A DNA stretch of 6,650 bases from RGIG4576 sp964613095 (GTDB taxonomy: Bacteria; Bacteroidota; Bacteroidia; Bacteroidales; Muribaculaceae). The notes beneath the pieces are model-generated. The model saw nothing but the letters and a program-made list of their open reading frames with translations. It did not search any database and had not been told where the DNA came from. Positions within the stretch are counted from its first letter, which is position 1. Each line of letters starts with the position of its first letter. The stretch covers positions 1 to 6,650 of the forward strand of contig CAZTFX010000097.1 of assembly GCA_964613095.1 (NCBI GenBank), read 5' to 3'. The position numbers and the translations under genes were made by a program. Below are positions 6,338 to 6,650 of the stretch, piece after piece.

Positions 6338-6411
6338 AGGCCCATTCGTCTATCGGTTAGGACGCAAGATTTTCATTCTTGAAAGAGCAGTTCGATTCTG
6401 CTATGGGCTAC
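6338..6411 (+). repeat. 74-bp direct repeat, copy 2 (tRNA-Glu)
   Basis: Identical to 5911-5984. The octamer AACGGTTC also stands before both copies (5902-5909 and 6309-6316), but at different distances. Confidence 0.93.
6339..6410 (+). tRNA. tRNA-Glu (anticodon UUC), copy 2
   Basis: This is the same 72-nt cloverleaf as the copy upstream of rpsT, without a single base difference, so it is also a TTC-anticodon glutamate tRNA. Unlike the first copy, the three bases after the discriminator A are CCA (6411-6413), so the mature 3' end may be encoded here. It lies 60 bases after the rpsT stop codon and directly before a hairpin terminator, the end of the transcription unit. Confidence 0.97.
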
Positions 6412-6415
6412 CAGT

Positions 6416-6456
6416 GAGCGTTAGGTTACAAGAAACCTGACGCTTTCATTGTTTGT
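6416..6456 (+). terminator. Hairpin terminator of the tRNA-Glu/rpsT/tRNA-Glu unit
   Basis: AGCGTTAGGTT (6417-6427) pairs with AACCTGACGCT (6434-6444) through 11 bp with one wobble pair around a 6-base loop. It is followed by a T-rich but interrupted tail (TTTCATTGTTTG). It begins 6 bases after the second tRNA-Glu and closes the unit. Confidence 0.78.
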
Positions 6457-6495
6457 TGTTGTATCTTAAAGAATCAAAACGAATGTTACAGCTAG

Positions 6496-6526
6496 TTGCG
6501 TTTCCAAATGCAATTTCTTATATTGT
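6496..6526 (+). promoter_or_regulatory. Candidate promoter for the gene entering the right edge
   Basis: TTG (6496-6498), a 20-base spacer and TATATTGT (6519-6526) resemble the Bacteroidota promoter pattern, though the -7 element lacks one T of the TTTG core. The spacing is ideal, and the next ATG in a long open frame comes about 40 bases later. Confidence 0.45.
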
Positions 6527-6564
6527 GCACCAAATTAGAATTAACATTAAAAACCACAACAACT

Positions 6565-6650
6565 ATGAAAGAGATTAATGGAATTATCAGAGAATACGGT
6601 GATGTTGTGTGGGTAGGCAGTCTTACGTTAGTTCGCTACGAGCGGAGGGG
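6565..6650 (+). CDS. Unrecognised protein, N-terminus only, cut by right edge
   Basis: From the ATG at 6565 the frame stays open for 28 full codons to the window end, beginning MKEINGIIREYGDVVWVGSL. I do not recognise the family. There is no signal peptide or transmembrane stretch in what is visible. Support comes from the upstream promoter-like pair, an A-rich leader without competing starts, and a position after a terminator, where a new transcription unit is expected. The short visible length means that a chance open frame cannot be excluded. Confidence 0.45.
   Translation, partial: MKEINGIIREYGDVVWVGSLTLVRYERR

Noticed and set aside
5911..6411. tRNA repeats as attachment sites of an integrated element
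   Set aside because: The duplicated tRNA could mimic attL/attR, but the enclosed DNA holds only rpsT, with no integrase or cargo, and both tRNA copies are complete.

Overview
The window reads as ordinary chromosomal housekeeping DNA from a member of the Bacteroidota, most likely the order Bacteroidales. Four things point there: a single-chain SecD-SecF fusion, a RecO without a zinc-finger cysteine cluster, an AT-rich start-site context with little Shine-Dalgarno signal, and promoters of the Bacteroidota type (TTTG or TTG near -33, about 20 bases, then TAnnTTTG near -7). I cannot fix the genus from the sequence alone.

Layout. Positions 1-2611 hold the 3' part of secDF on the plus strand, cut by the left edge inside its first conserved periplasmic motif and closed by a strong intrinsic terminator (2644-2672). 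A 72-nt tRNA-Arg(CCU) gene lies on the minus strand at 2826-2897, with its own promoter at 2911-2942 and a hairpin terminator at 2776-2818. Next comes a plus-strand three-gene unit: lemA (3094-3684), a cytosolic TPM-domain protein (3689-4132) and a secreted, membrane-anchored TPM-domain protein with a Gly/Phe-rich tail (4119-4976). The genes are separated by 4 bases or overlap. recO (5001-5726, minus) converges on this unit with only 24 bases between the stop codons.

To the right of recO, a textbook Bacteroidota promoter (5852-5883) drives tRNA-Glu(UUC), then rpsT (ribosomal protein S20), then a second, sequence-identical tRNA-Glu(UUC), ending in a hairpin terminator (6416-6456). A further promoter-like pair (6496-6526) precedes an unrecognised reading frame that starts at 6565 and runs off the right edge.

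How the genes fit together. SecDF drives late steps of protein export. The second TPM protein has a signal peptide and is presumably exported through the same Sec route. The LemA/TPM trio is a plausible envelope-associated module of unresolved function. recO belongs to recombination repair, and the tRNA-rpsT-tRNA unit supplies translation components. No gap without a gene exceeds about 215 bases; each gap is described by its promoter or terminator entries. I found no CRISPR array, insertion sequence, phage gene or clear sign of a novel defence or mobile system. The most interesting points are the mixed tRNA-Glu/rpsT/tRNA-Glu transcription unit and the coupled lemA-TPM-TPM operon.
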